Notes: a model not told the origin generated them from the sequence alone. A DNA stretch of 64,000 nucleotides from Streptomyces sp. NBC_01353 (GCF_036237275.1 NZ_CP108352.1:7148501-7212500); one strand, 5' to 3'. Shown: positions 50,723 to 59,907, numbered from the stretch's first letter. Made by a program: numbers and translations.

Positions 50723-51901
50723 CGCCACCACCGCCGACCCGTGCCCGAACAGCCCCTGGTTCGCGGTGATCCCGGTCCGCGCGCCGTCCACCTGACGGCC
50801 GCCGGCCATGCCCCGCAGCTGCCAGGTGAGCTCACAGACCTGCGCGATGGCCTGGGCGGGCACGGCCTCACCGAAGGACCCCAGGCCCCCGCTGGTGTTG
50901 ACCGGGACGCGGCCACCGAGCGCCGTGACCCCCTCCCGTACCAGCTTCGCTCCCTCACCGGCCGCGCACAGACCGATGTCCTCGTACCACTCCAACTCCA
51001 ACGCGGTGGACAGGTCGTACACCTCCGCCAGCGACAGGTCCTCGGGCCCGATCCCCGCCTCCTCGTACGCGGCCCGCGCGATCGACGCCCGGAAGCTGTC
51101 CGGCGCGGGGGAGACCGCCACGGCCGAGTCGGTCGCGATGTCCGGCAGGTCGAGGACGGCCTTGGGGTACGTCGGTGTGACGGTGGAGACCGCCCGGATA
51201 CGGACGGGGTCCGGGTGCCCCCGCCGGCGGGCGAACTCCATGCTGGAGAGCACCAGGGCCGCGCCTCCGTCCGAGGTCGCGCAGATGTCGAGCAGCCGGA
51301 GCGGATCGGCGACGACGGCGGAGGCGGCCACCTCCTCGGCAGTCACCGCCTTGCGGTACCGGGCGAGGGGATTGAGCGCGCCCGCCGCCGCGTTCTTCAC
51401 CTTGACCTGGGCGAAGTCGTCCACCGTGTCGCCGTACAGGGCCATCCGGCGTCGTGCGTAGAGCCCGAAGTACGCGGGGTTGGTCGCCCCGAGGACCCGG
51501 AAGCGCAGCCAGTCGGGATCGTCGGGCCGTTCCCCGCCCGCCGGGGCGAAGAAGCCCTTGGGCGCCGCGTCCGCGCCGACGACGAGGACCACGTCTGCAA
51601 GTCCGGCGAGGATCTGGGCCCGCGCGGCGCCGACGGCCTGTGCCCCGGAGGCGCAGGCCGCGTACACGCTCGTGACGCGCGCCCCCTGCCAGCCCAGCGC
51701 CTGGGCGAAGGTCGCCCCCGCCACGTACCCCGGATACCCGCACCGCATGGTGTCGGCGCCGACCACCGAACCGATGTCCTGCCAGCCCAGCCCGGCGTCC
51801 GCGAGCGCGGCGCGGGCCGCCGCGGTCCCGTACTCGACGAAGCTGCGGCCCCACTTGCCCCAGGGGTGCATCCCGGCCCCCAGTACGGCGATGTCGTTCA
51901 T
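50714..51901 (-). CDS. Thiolase-like lipid-transfer protein
   Basis: A 395-residue protein of the SCPx/thiolase superfamily: AVLGAGMHPWGKWGRSFVEY at the N terminus, TSVYAACASGAQAVGAARAQ with the nucleophilic Cys, and GRVPVNTSGGLGSFGEAVPA and ANQGLFGHGSAVV near the end. In actinomycetes such proteins pair with a DUF35 OB-fold protein and act in side-chain degradation of sterols or other acyl-CoAs by retro-aldol or thiolysis. ATG 51901 overlaps the DUF35 stop. It is the second gene of the operon and ends at the repeats opposite cvnD. Confidence 0.87.
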   Translation of the reverse strand: MNDIAVLGAGMHPWGKWGRSFVEYGTAAARAALADAGLGWQDIGSVVGADTMRCGYPGYVAGATFAQALGWQGARVTSVYAACASGAQAVGAARAQILAGLADVVLVVGADAAPKGFFAPAGGERPDDPDWLRFRVLGATNPAYFGLYARRRMALYGDTVDDFAQVKVKNAAAGALNPLARYRKAVTAEEVAASAVVADPLRLLDICATSDGGAALVLSSMEFARRRGHPDPVRIRAVSTVTPTYPKAVLDLPDIATDSAVAVSPAPDSFRASIARAAYEEAGIGPEDLSLAEVYDLSTALELEWYEDIGLCAAGEGAKLVREGVTALGGRVPVNTSGGLGSFGEAVPAQAIAQVCELTWQLRGMAGGRQVDGARTGITANQGLFGHGSAVVAVR

Positions 51902-52371
51902 GACCGCTCCTCCGCCACGCGCGCGTGCACCGGCTTCCAGTGCCAGGTGGTCCAGGTGTGCGCGTCGTCCTCGTTGAGGACTCCCGGCACCACCTCGACC
52001 TCCATGCCGACGGCGAGGTCCGCGGTCCGCACTCCGGGCGCCGCCTGCCCGAGCACCACCATCGCCTCGGCCTCCAGCTCCACCGCGACCAGGGTGTACG
52101 GGTCCCAGGGCGCGTCCGGATCGGAGACGTAGGGCGCGGGCGGGCGGTAGCGACCGTCGGTGTACGACCAGACGCGGCCGCGTCGGGAGAGCGGGGTCTC
52201 GACGAGCTCGCCGCCGCCCGGACACCCGGGATTGCGGCACCAGGAATCCTCGCGGGGGAAGAACACCGAGGCACAGGCCGTACAGCGGGTGCCGAGCAGC
52301 CGGAAGTCACCGCCCTCCCCGCCGTCGCCTGTGAACCATCCGGCCACCACCGGTCTGCGCGTCCGTGCCAC
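51898..52371 (-). CDS. DUF35 OB-fold, zinc-ribbon acyl-CoA-associated protein
   Basis: A 157-residue DUF35 protein. An N-terminal zinc ribbon (CTAC near residue 30 and a second Cys pair soon after) is followed by an OB fold (SRRGRVWSYTDGRYRPPAPY, DPYTLVAVELEAEAMVVLGQ). DUF35 subunits form heteromers with thiolase-like or MaoC-like enzymes and support acyl-CoA binding. GTG 52371 is chosen because GGGAGGG lies about 6 bp upstream and the palindrome at 52404 would be outside the coding region; the longer frame (to 52527) would run through it. It overlaps the thiolase gene by 4 bp. Confidence 0.85.
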   Translation of the reverse strand: MARTRRPVVAGWFTGDGGEGGDFRLLGTRCTACASVFFPREDSWCRNPGCPGGGELVETPLSRRGRVWSYTDGRYRPPAPYVSDPDAPWDPYTLVAVELEAEAMVVLGQAAPGVRTADLAVGMEVEVVPGVLNEDDAHTWTTWHWKPVHARVAEERS

Positions 52372-52403
52372 GAAGGCCCTCCCCGACTCCGGGATCCACT
52401 GAA

Positions 52404-52420
52404 TCTGACGAAGCGTCAGA
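52404..52420. promoter_or_regulatory. Palindromic operator TCTGAC-N5-GTCAGA (copy 2)
   Basis: The perfect 6-bp arms and 5-bp spacer (GAAGC) are the same as at 7659-7675. It is 32 bp upstream of the DUF35 start, close to the 27-bp distance at the first copy. Confidence 0.65.
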
Positions 52421-52483
52421 AGTCTGCCATGGATGCCGCGCGCTGAGAACCGTACGGACCCTTGTCGCGTCCCTAGGTACGGA

Positions 52484-52524
52484 ACGGGCGGCCGGGACCC
52501 ACGGGGGTGGTCCCGGCCGCCCGT
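52484..52524 (-). terminator. Stem-loop terminator of the VanX-like gene
   Basis: ACGGGCGGCCGGGACC pairs perfectly with GGTCCCGGCCGCCCGT over 16 bp with a 9-nt loop, 13 bp beyond the stop of the VanX-like gene. Confidence 0.88.
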
Positions 52525-52537
52525 CATCCGCCGGAGA

Positions 52538-53347
52538 TCAGTGACCGGCCACCGACCGCCGCGCCACCGGGAAGTCGAAGAACGTGCTCGGGAACGGCTC
52601 CGGCTTGAACGTGAAGTGCCACCACTCCTCGGGCAGGTTCACGAATCCCTGCTCCGCCAGCGTCCCCTTCAGGAGCTGCCGATTGGCCCGCTGCGCCCCC
52701 TGTATCCGAGGATCGTCGGTGTGCGACAGCGTGTCGAAGCAGTCGAAGCCCGTCCCCATGTCGACGGAGTTGTCCGGGAAGCGCCGGTCCTGCGGGGCGT
52801 AGCACTCCACCAGCTTCTCGCCCGGCACATACGGGCGGGTGGGCGCCGCCGGCAACTTCACGATCGTCAGGTCGACCGTCGAGCCGCGACTGTGCCCGGA
52901 CTTCTCCGCGATGTAACCGTCCGCGAACAGCCTCGACTTGTCGACCAGGGGGTAGAACTCCCTCTTCATCCCCTCGTCCTGGAGATCCTCCGCCCAGCGC
53001 ACGAAGTGGTCGACCGCCCGCTGCGGCCGGTAGCAGTCGTAGACCTTCAGCGAGTAGCCCCGTGCAAGCAGCTTCACCTGGGCGCGATGCAGCGCCTCGG
53101 CGGCCGGACGGGTCAGGATGCACAGCGGCTGGCGGTAGCCGTCGACCTTCTCGCCCACGAAGTTGTGCACTGTGGTGTAGCGCATCTCCTGAATGATCGT
53201 CCGGTCCACCGAACTCAGCGCCACGAACTCCTTCGGAGCCTTCGGCTCCGGCCTGGCCTGCGCGGACGGTACGGCGGCGGTGGCGGCGAGCAGACCGGCG
53301 GACGCCAGCACACCGACGGTACGGAATACGGAAGCAAGTCCTCTCAT
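52538..53347 (-). CDS. Secreted D-alanyl-D-alanine dipeptidase-like protein (M15D, VanX-like)
   Basis: A 269-residue protein with an N-terminal signal (RTVGVLASAGLLAATAAVPS, AxA near 30-33) and an M15D peptidase domain. It has LKVYDCYRPQRAVDHFVRWA, the zinc motif SGHSRGSTVDLTI near 150 and EEWWHFTFKP near 242 with the catalytic Glu and third ligand His. VanX-type enzymes hydrolyse D-Ala-D-Ala; exported relatives probably recycle wall peptides. Without a vanHA cluster nearby, glycopeptide resistance is not implied. ATG 53347 is preferred over GTG 53353; neither has a good ribosome site. Confidence 0.9.
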   Translation of the reverse strand: MRGLASVFRTVGVLASAGLLAATAAVPSAQARPEPKAPKEFVALSSVDRTIIQEMRYTTVHNFVGEKVDGYRQPLCILTRPAAEALHRAQVKLLARGYSLKVYDCYRPQRAVDHFVRWAEDLQDEGMKREFYPLVDKSRLFADGYIAEKSGHSRGSTVDLTIVKLPAAPTRPYVPGEKLVECYAPQDRRFPDNSVDMGTGFDCFDTLSHTDDPRIQGAQRANRQLLKGTLAEQGFVNLPEEWWHFTFKPEPFPSTFFDFPVARRSVAGH

Positions 53348-53393
53348 GTGCACCGTCTATCAGTTCCGCGGGGCACGGGAAAGAGTGATCGCA

Positions 53394-53399
53394 TACGGT
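53394..53399 (+). promoter_or_regulatory. -10 element of a probable leaderless Nudix transcript
   Basis: TACGGT ends 6 bp before GTG 53406, and there is no ribosome-binding sequence, so the mRNA probably starts at the GTG. Confidence 0.4.
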
Positions 53400-53405
53400 C
53401 CTGTC

Positions 53406-53915
53406 GTGAAGGACTCCTACTGCTCCAGCTGCGGCGCCCGTTACGCCGAGACCGCCGACTGGCCGCGCACCTGTCCCGCCTGCGGCTCCGTCGCCTACCG
53501 CAACCCACTGCCCGTCGCCATCGCCCTGCTCCCCGCAACGGACGTGCGAGGAACGGGACTTGTCGTCATCACACGCACGATCGAACCCGCCAGGGGCGAA
53601 GTCGCGCTCCCCGGAGGCTTCATCGACCACGCTGAGGACTGGCGCGACGCCGTCGTCCGCGAGCTGCGCGAGGAGACGGGGATCGAGGCTCCGGCGGGAG
53701 AGGTACGGCTCGCCGACGCCCTGAGCTCCCCGGCCGGACACCTCCTCCTCTTCGGCCTGCTCCCGCCCCGCCCGGCCGCCGAACTGCCACCCTCCGCCCC
53801 CACGGACGAGACCACCGGATGGCACCTGCTCCACGACCCGGCCGAACTGGCCTTCCCCCTCCACACGGAGGCGGTACGACGCTGGTTCGCGGGGAGGTAC
53901 ACCTACGGAAGCTGA
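53406..53915 (+). CDS. Nudix hydrolase with N-terminal zinc ribbon
   Basis: A 169-residue protein. An N-terminal zinc ribbon (CSSC and CPAC, 18 residues apart) precedes a Nudix domain with box GGFIDHAEDWRDAVVRELRE near 72-91 followed by ETGIEA. It would hydrolyse a nucleoside diphosphate derivative (NADH, ADP-ribose or similar), substrate unknown. GTG 53406 gives an N terminus starting at the zinc ribbon and fits leaderless initiation. It is divergent from the VanX-like gene and convergent with the GH31 gene. Confidence 0.9.
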   Translation: MKDSYCSSCGARYAETADWPRTCPACGSVAYRNPLPVAIALLPATDVRGTGLVVITRTIEPARGEVALPGGFIDHAEDWRDAVVRELREETGIEAPAGEVRLADALSSPAGHLLLFGLLPPRPAAELPPSAPTDETTGWHLLHDPAELAFPLHTEAVRRWFAGRYTYGS

Positions 53916-53927
53916 GGGCGATCAGTA

Positions 53928-53957
53928 CGGGATTCCTCGGGATCCTGAGGAACCCCG
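53928..53957. terminator. Imperfect stem-loop between Nudix and GH31 genes
   Basis: TTCCTC/GAGGAA (6 bp) with an outer CGGG/CCCG stem and an inner GGA/TCC pair. It lies in the 49-bp gap between convergent stops. Confidence 0.5.
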
Positions 53958-53964
53958 AGGGCCG

Positions 53965-56319
53965 TCACTCCGCCAGGCCCCGCACCCGCACCGGAAGCGC
54001 CACCTCCTCCGAACCCCCGTCCGTCACCCGCTCCACCACCACCCGGCCGTCCACGAGCCGCGACGCGTACCGCTCGATCTCGGCCTTCTCCCAGCCGTCC
54101 CCGGTGTCCCGTACGACGAGCCCACCGCCCGTCCGTCCGGCCGCCGGCGCCCACACCTCCAGCTCGAGACCCCCGTCCGCACCCCGCACGGGAATCACCG
54201 CCCCCGCACGGGCGAGCACCGGGATACGGGACGGGGGCGCGTCGAGGAGGACCTGCCCCGGCCCCTCGTACGCGCGCCCCGTCGCCGTGTCGTACCAGCG
54301 CCCGCGCGGCAGCCGCACCGCACGCCGGTCCGCGCCCCGGGCGAGGACCGGCGCCACGAGCAGCGCGTCGCCCACCAGGAACGCGTCCTCGCAGTCCCGC
54401 AGCGCACGGTCCTCCGGAGCGCCCCACCACACCGGCCTGACGTAGGGCGCGCCGGTCAGCCGGGCGAGCTGGGCGAGGGTGACGAAGTACGGGCGCATGC
54501 GCTCCCGCTCGACGAGCGCCACGCGCGCGTGCTCCAGGACCTCGGCACCGAACTCCCACGGCTCACGCCGCCCCGCGTCGATCGCCGCGTGCGTGCGGAA
54601 CAGCGGCAGCCACGCCGCCAGCTGGAACCACCGCAGGAACAGCTCCGGCGACGGACTCCCGTCGAAGCCGCCGACGTCCGGCCCCGAGTAGGGCACCCCG
54701 CACAGCCCGAGCCCCAGCACCAGCGACAGGGACGCCCGCAGCCCCGGCCAACCGGTCGACACGTCACCGGACCAGGTCCCGCCGTATCGCTGCATCCCGG
54801 CCCAGCCGGAGCGCGAGAAGAGGAACGGCCGCTCGTCCGGCCGCAGCCGGCGCAGCCCCTCGTACCCGGCCCTCGCCATCGTCAGGCCGTACACGTTGTG
54901 CGCCTCGCGATGGTCGCCACCCCGCCCATCGAGGGCGTGCCGGGACGAGCGCGGCAGCGTCTGGTCCCCGAACGGGGAGAAGGAGACCGGCTCGTTCATG
55001 TCGTGCCAGATCCCGGAGAAGCCCTGCGCGAGCCGCTCCTCGTACAGGCCGCCCCACCACTCCCGTACCGCCGGATCGGTGAAGTCCGGATAGGCGCACT
55101 CGCCCGGCCAGACCACCCCGTGCACCTCGCTCCCCCGCCCGTCGCGGACGAACGCGCCGGCCGCCGAACCACTGTCGTAGACCGGGTTCCCCGGCTCCGC
55201 CTTCACCGCCGGGTCCACGATCGACACCAGCCGCACCCCCTGCTCCCGCAGGTCGCCCGCGAGCCCCGGCAGATCGGGGAACCGCTCGCGATCCACCGTG
55301 AACACCTGGTGCGCGTCGTAGTGGTCGATGTCCAGATGCAGCACCGACAGCGGAAGCCCCCGCTCGCGGTAGCCGTCCACCACCCGCCGCACCTCCTTCT
55401 CGCTGCCGAACCCCCAGCGCGCGTGCTGGGGACCCAGCGCCCAGGACGGCGGCAGCGCCGGGGCGCCCGTCAGGGCCGCCCAGCCGTGCAGCACGCGCGC
55501 GGGAGTGCCGACCACGACCCAGCAGCGCAGCGGCCCGCCGCCCATCCGGACCTCGCTCGTCCCCGGCCGGTCGTGTCCGGAACCCGCGCCCTCCTCGCCT
55601 TCGGTGAGGGTGACGCGGCCGTCCCAGGAGTTGTCGTGGAACGCCAGATGCGTGCCCGCGTCCGAGACGACGAACTGCACCGGCATCGTGATGTACAGCG
55701 GATCGTCGCCGGGGGAGAAGCTCCCCTTGGGGTCGGTGTTCCACAGCCGGTACGAGCCGTCGCGCAGCCGCGGCCCCGACGCCCGCCCGCCGAGCCCGAA
55801 GAACCGGGCATCCGCGGGCACCTCGCTGCGCTGCACCCAGCGCGCGGGCCCACCCGAGACCGGCTCCCACCAGCGCGGCGGAAGATCCCGGCGCAGCACC
55901 ACACCACCGGGTGTACGGATCTCCACCGCCCCGTGCCGGGACACCGCGACCGTCACCCGCTCCGACACCACCCTCCAGCCGCCGTCGGTGTCCGGTTCCA
56001 GCTCGGCCCGCGGGTCCGGCTCGGGCGGCTCACCGGCCAACGCGTACGACGGGAGAGCCTCCGCCCCGTCCCAGCCCCAGAAGACCGTGCCCCCGGCCGA
56101 CACACTGATCCGCAGCTCGGAACGGGCGAACCGGACGATCCCCCCGCCCGGCAGCGGCTCCGCCTCGCCCACCGGGCCCGGCACCCGGGCCCGCTCCGTC
56201 CCTCTCGGCGGCAACCCCCACGCATCCGTACGACGCTGCCGCCACGCCGAACGCACCGCCCGCAACCCCTGCACCGATCCGAACACCCTCACCGAACGCA
56301 CCAGCTCACGACCGTCCAT
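53965..56319 (-). CDS. GH31 alpha-glucosidase-like hydrolase
   Basis: A 784-residue GH31 enzyme. N-terminal beta domains precede the catalytic barrel: SGIWHDMNEPVSF carries the nucleophile Asp (near 439), and YGGTWSGDVSTGWPGL carries the acid/base Asp (near 518). VGGFDGSPSPELFLRWFQLA and PLFRTHAAID follow. It cleaves alpha-linked glucose or xylose from oligosaccharides; no signal peptide is seen, so it is cytosolic. ATG 56319 has GGGTGAG upstream. It is divergent from the acetoacetyl-CoA synthetase gene across 216 bp. Confidence 0.93.
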   Translation of the reverse strand: MDGRELVRSVRVFGSVQGLRAVRSAWRQRRTDAWGLPPRGTERARVPGPVGEAEPLPGGGIVRFARSELRISVSAGGTVFWGWDGAEALPSYALAGEPPEPDPRAELEPDTDGGWRVVSERVTVAVSRHGAVEIRTPGGVVLRRDLPPRWWEPVSGGPARWVQRSEVPADARFFGLGGRASGPRLRDGSYRLWNTDPKGSFSPGDDPLYITMPVQFVVSDAGTHLAFHDNSWDGRVTLTEGEEGAGSGHDRPGTSEVRMGGGPLRCWVVVGTPARVLHGWAALTGAPALPPSWALGPQHARWGFGSEKEVRRVVDGYRERGLPLSVLHLDIDHYDAHQVFTVDRERFPDLPGLAGDLREQGVRLVSIVDPAVKAEPGNPVYDSGSAAGAFVRDGRGSEVHGVVWPGECAYPDFTDPAVREWWGGLYEERLAQGFSGIWHDMNEPVSFSPFGDQTLPRSSRHALDGRGGDHREAHNVYGLTMARAGYEGLRRLRPDERPFLFSRSGWAGMQRYGGTWSGDVSTGWPGLRASLSLVLGLGLCGVPYSGPDVGGFDGSPSPELFLRWFQLAAWLPLFRTHAAIDAGRREPWEFGAEVLEHARVALVERERMRPYFVTLAQLARLTGAPYVRPVWWGAPEDRALRDCEDAFLVGDALLVAPVLARGADRRAVRLPRGRWYDTATGRAYEGPGQVLLDAPPSRIPVLARAGAVIPVRGADGGLELEVWAPAAGRTGGGLVVRDTGDGWEKAEIERYASRLVDGRVVVERVTDGGSEEVALPVRVRGLAE

Positions 56320-56535
56320 GCAGCTCACCCTGCCATTCGGCGGGGCCCGCGCGCGGTTCGTTCAACTGCCGTTCACCCGTGGTGGGAGCACATATTCAGA
56401 CGTCCGACCATGGGCGGGGAACCCTGGTGCGAAAGACGATCACATGGCATCGTCCCTGTCAGCCGCGTCACGCGCACACCCCAGCTCGTGCGCGCGACAC
56501 ACGCAGACCCGCGTACGCCCAGGGAGAGCCGCCGC

Positions 56536-58506
56536 ATGACAACAGCGCACACCGAGCCGCTCTGGCAGCCGGACGAGGAACGCATCGCCGCCGCAGCGGT
56601 CACCCGCTTCCAGTCCTGGGCCGCCGAGCGCCACGGAGCCCCGGCCGAGGGTGGATACCCGGCCCTGCACCGATGGTCGGTGGACGAGCTGGAGTCGTTC
56701 TGGCAGGCCGTCGCCGAGTGGTTCGACATCCGCTTCTCCACCCCGTACGAGCGCGTCCTCGGCGACCGCTCGATGCCCGGCGCCGAGTGGTTCCCGGGAG
56801 CCACCCTGAACTATGCCGAGCACGCCCTGCGCGCCGCCGCCGAGCGACCCCACGACCCGGCTCTGCTCCATGTGGACGAGACACAGGGGCCGCGCCCGAT
56901 CTCCTGGGCCGAGCTGCGCCGCCAGGTCGGCTCGCTCGCCGCCGAACTCCGCGCCCTGGGCGTCCGTCCCGGCGACCGTGTCAGCGGGTACCTCCCGAAC
57001 ATCCCGGAGGCCGTCACCGCCCTCCTCGCCACAGCCGCCGTCGGCGCCGTGTGGACCTCCTGCGCACCCGACTTCGGCGCACGCAGCGTCCTGGACCGCT
57101 TCCAGCAGGTGGAGCCGGTCGTCCTGTTCGCCGTCGACGGCTACCGCTACGGCGGCAAGGAGCACGACCGCCGCGAGACGGTCGCGGAGCTGCGCGCGGA
57201 ACTGCCCACCCTCCGCGCCGTGATCCACATCCCGCTCCTCGGCACCGAGCCTCCCGAGGGAGCGCTCGCCTGGTCGGACCTGACCGCCGCCGACGTGGAG
57301 CCGGTCTTCGAGCAGGTGCCGTTCTCCCACCCGCTGTGGGTGCTGTACTCCTCCGGTACGACGGGCCTGCCCAAGGCGATCGTGCAGTCCCAGGGCGGCA
57401 TCCTGATCGAGCACTTCAAGCAGCTCGGCCTGCACTGCGACCTGGGCCCCGAGGACGTGTTCTTCTGGTACACCTCCACCGGCTGGATGATGTGGAACTT
57501 CCTCGTCTCCGGCCTGCTCACCGGCACCACCGTCGTCATCTACGACGGCAGCCCGGGCTACCCCGACACCGGCGCCCAGTGGCGCGTCGCCGAACGGACC
57601 GGCGCGACGCTGTACGGCACCTCCGCCGCGTACGTCATGGCCTGCGCCAAGGCGGACGTCCACCCGGCGCGTGACTTCGACCTCTCGGCGATCAAGTGCG
57701 TCGCGACCACCGGCTCCCCGCTCCCGCCCGACGGCTTCCGCTGGCTGCACGACGAGGTCAGGGAAGACCTGTGGATCGCCTCGGTCAGCGGCGGCACGGA
57801 CGTCTGCTCCTGCTTCGCGGGAGCGGTCCCGACCCTCCCCGTCCACATCGGCGAGCTCCAGGCCGCCGGCCTCGGCACGGACCTGCAGTCCTGGGACCCC
57901 TCCGGCAAGCCGCTGATCGGCGAGGTCGGCGAACTGGTCGTCACCAACCCGATGCCGTCCATGCCGATCCATTTCTGGAACGACCCGGACGGCAGCCGCT
58001 ACCGCGACAGCTACTTCGAGATGTTCCCCGGCGTCTGGCGCCACGGCGACTGGATCACCATCACGGACCACGGCTCTGTCGTCATCCACGGACGCTCCGA
58101 CTCCACCCTGAACCGCCAGGGCGTACGGATGGGCAGCGCGGACATCTACGAGGCCGTCGAACGGCTCCCGGAGATCCGTGAATCCCTCGTCATCGGCCTC
58201 GAAGAGCCGGACGGCGGCTACTGGATGCCGCTCTTCGTGCACCTCACGGAGGGCGCGACCCTGGACGAGGCGCTGATCAAGCGCATCAAGCAGACGATCC
58301 GCACCGAACTGTCCCCTCGCCACGTCCCCGACGACATCATCGAGGTCCCCGGCGTCCCCCACACCCTCACGGGCAAGCGCATCGAGGTCCCCGTCAAGCG
58401 CCTTCTCCAGGGCACCCCGATGTCCAAGGCGGTCAACCCGGGCTCGGTCGACAACCTCGACCTGCTCGCCTTCTACGAGAAGCTGGCACGCGACCGGGCG
58501 AAGTGA
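56536..58506 (+). CDS. Acetoacetyl-CoA synthetase
   Basis: A 656-residue ANL-superfamily enzyme: N-terminal AACS signature, LYSSGTTGLPKAIVQ (P-loop near 270), FWYTSTGWMMWNFLVSGLLT, SGGTDVCSCFAG, and C-terminal TLNRQGVRMGSADIYE and TLTGKRIEVPVK (Lys near 614). It activates acetoacetate to acetoacetyl-CoA with ATP, feeding polyhydroxybutyrate, leucine or isoprenoid metabolism. The Streptomyces lividans homologue is inactivated by acetylation of the corresponding C-terminal Lys, so post-translational control is likely. ATG 56536 has GGGAGAG upstream and matches the family start. It ends at a 14-bp-stem terminator. Confidence 0.95.
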   Translation: MTTAHTEPLWQPDEERIAAAAVTRFQSWAAERHGAPAEGGYPALHRWSVDELESFWQAVAEWFDIRFSTPYERVLGDRSMPGAEWFPGATLNYAEHALRAAAERPHDPALLHVDETQGPRPISWAELRRQVGSLAAELRALGVRPGDRVSGYLPNIPEAVTALLATAAVGAVWTSCAPDFGARSVLDRFQQVEPVVLFAVDGYRYGGKEHDRRETVAELRAELPTLRAVIHIPLLGTEPPEGALAWSDLTAADVEPVFEQVPFSHPLWVLYSSGTTGLPKAIVQSQGGILIEHFKQLGLHCDLGPEDVFFWYTSTGWMMWNFLVSGLLTGTTVVIYDGSPGYPDTGAQWRVAERTGATLYGTSAAYVMACAKADVHPARDFDLSAIKCVATTGSPLPPDGFRWLHDEVREDLWIASVSGGTDVCSCFAGAVPTLPVHIGELQAAGLGTDLQSWDPSGKPLIGEVGELVVTNPMPSMPIHFWNDPDGSRYRDSYFEMFPGVWRHGDWITITDHGSVVIHGRSDSTLNRQGVRMGSADIYEAVERLPEIRESLVIGLEEPDGGYWMPLFVHLTEGATLDEALIKRIKQTIRTELSPRHVPDDIIEVPGVPHTLTGKRIEVPVKRLLQGTPMSKAVNPGSVDNLDLLAFYEKLARDRAK

Positions 58507-58512
58507 GTCATT

Positions 58513-58566
58513 CCGTAGGGGGTGGGGAAGTTCCCGGGTAGTCCCAGGGAGTCCCACCCCCTACGG
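58513..58566. terminator. Bidirectional terminator after acetoacetyl-CoA synthetase
   Basis: CCGTAGGGGGTGGG (58513-58526) pairs with CCCACCCCCTACGG (58553-58566) over 14 perfect bp. The inner loop has a second short stem (TTCCCGGG/CCCAGGGA region). It separates the synthetase from the convergent MocR gene. Confidence 0.85.
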
Positions 58567-58576
58567 GGGAGCGCCC

Positions 58577-59896
58577 CTACCCCCCGTACGTCGCCTGTGC
58601 CTCGCCCAGCACCTCGGCGAAGTCCGAGGCCAAGCGCCCTGCCGCCTCCACCCCCAACGCCGCCGTCGTGATCCGCACCGCCGTCGGCGTCGCGATACGG
58701 AACCGTGCCCCGGCCGCGACCCACCACCCCCGCGTCCGCAACCCGTTGACCACGGCCGACTCGTCCCGCACCGGCACCCACACGTTCAGCCCGCTCGACC
58801 CGACCGCCGCGATCCGGTGGCCCGCCAGCGCGTCGATCAGCGCCGTGCGCCGCGACGTGTACGCCGCCTCGCCGGCCGCCACCAGCCGCGCCACCGACCG
58901 GTCCGTGAGCAGCCCGGCCACCGTCTCCTGCAGGACGTGACTGACCCAGCCGGACGTCATGAGCATCCGCCCGTCGTGCCGTGCCAGCGTCGCCGCGTCA
59001 CAGGCGAGCCCGGCCCACCTGAGGTCGATCCCCAGGTGCTTGGACGCGGTCCGCACCTGCGCCCACCGCTCGAGACCGGCTGCCGCCAGCGTGAAGGCCG
59101 GCGCCCCCGCGATGTCGGCGTTGTGGTCGTCCTCGACGACGAGGACCGTCGGGAACTCCCCGAGTACCGCCACCAGTTCGTCCCGCCGTGCCTCGGTGAA
59201 GTACGCACCAGTCGGACACTGCCCCCGCGGGCTGCACACCACTGCCCGGGCTCCGGCGCGCAGCGCGGTCCGCAGGGCGTCGGGCACCAGACCCTCGCCG
59301 TCCACGGCGACCGGCACCATCCGCAGCCCCAAGGCCGGTACCAGGTCCAGCAGATGGTGGAACCCGGGATCTTCGACCGCCACCGCGTCGCCCGGCCGCA
59401 GCTCAGTGGAGAGCAGGCGCGCGATGCAGTCCAGCGCGCCGTGCGCGAACGTCACATGGTCCGTCGGCACCCTGTCCCGCTCGAACCAGGCCCGGGTCAG
59501 CTCCTCCAGGGCCGACAGGCGGGGCGCCGCACGGTGGGATCCGTACACAGGCCGCACCAGGGCGGGCGGCCGCAGATCCGGCATGAACGCGGGGTCGGGA
59601 TGGCCGCCCGCGAGATCCACCAGACCGGAGGGGACCCGCGGCGGCCGCCGCGAGGCCACCGACGGCGCCTCCGCGACCACGGTCCCGCCCCGCCCGCGCG
59701 TCATCACGACGCCCCGCTGCCGCAGTTCCTTGTAGGCGGTGGCGACCGTGCCCGGGCTGACCCCGAGCTCGTCCGCGAGCCGGCGTACCGGAGGCAGCGC
59801 GTCCCCCGGCCCGAGCCCGCCCTCGGCCACGGCCTGTTCAACGGACGCGGCAATCCCCTTGGCCGTCGTCCCGACAATCGAATATTGTGTTGCCAC
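58577..59896 (-). CDS. MocR/PdxR-type aminotransferase-like regulator
   Basis: A 439-residue GntR-aminotransferase fusion. The winged helix is at about 10-75 (PPVRRLADELGVSPGTVATA, YKELRQRGVVMTRGRGG). The PLP domain has SPRGQCPTGAYFTEAR, VVEDDHNADIAG and TASKHLGIDLRWAG with the PLP Lys near 284. It probably uses PLP or a PLP-amino acid adduct as ligand. GTG 59896 is 48 bp from the divergent MFS gene, so they share one short promoter region and the MFS gene is the likely target. Confidence 0.92.
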   Translation of the reverse strand: MATQYSIVGTTAKGIAASVEQAVAEGGLGPGDALPPVRRLADELGVSPGTVATAYKELRQRGVVMTRGRGGTVVAEAPSVASRRPPRVPSGLVDLAGGHPDPAFMPDLRPPALVRPVYGSHRAAPRLSALEELTRAWFERDRVPTDHVTFAHGALDCIARLLSTELRPGDAVAVEDPGFHHLLDLVPALGLRMVPVAVDGEGLVPDALRTALRAGARAVVCSPRGQCPTGAYFTEARRDELVAVLGEFPTVLVVEDDHNADIAGAPAFTLAAAGLERWAQVRTASKHLGIDLRWAGLACDAATLARHDGRMLMTSGWVSHVLQETVAGLLTDRSVARLVAAGEAAYTSRRTALIDALAGHRIAAVGSSGLNVWVPVRDESAVVNGLRTRGWWVAAGARFRIATPTAVRITTAALGVEAAGRLASDFAEVLGEAQATYGG

Positions 59897-59907
59897 GTAC
59901 TGAACTA

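Noticed and set aside
52538-53347. Vancomycin resistance from the VanX-like protein
   Set aside because: It has a signal peptide and there are no vanH, vanA, vanR or vanS genes nearby. A wall-peptide recycling role is more likely.
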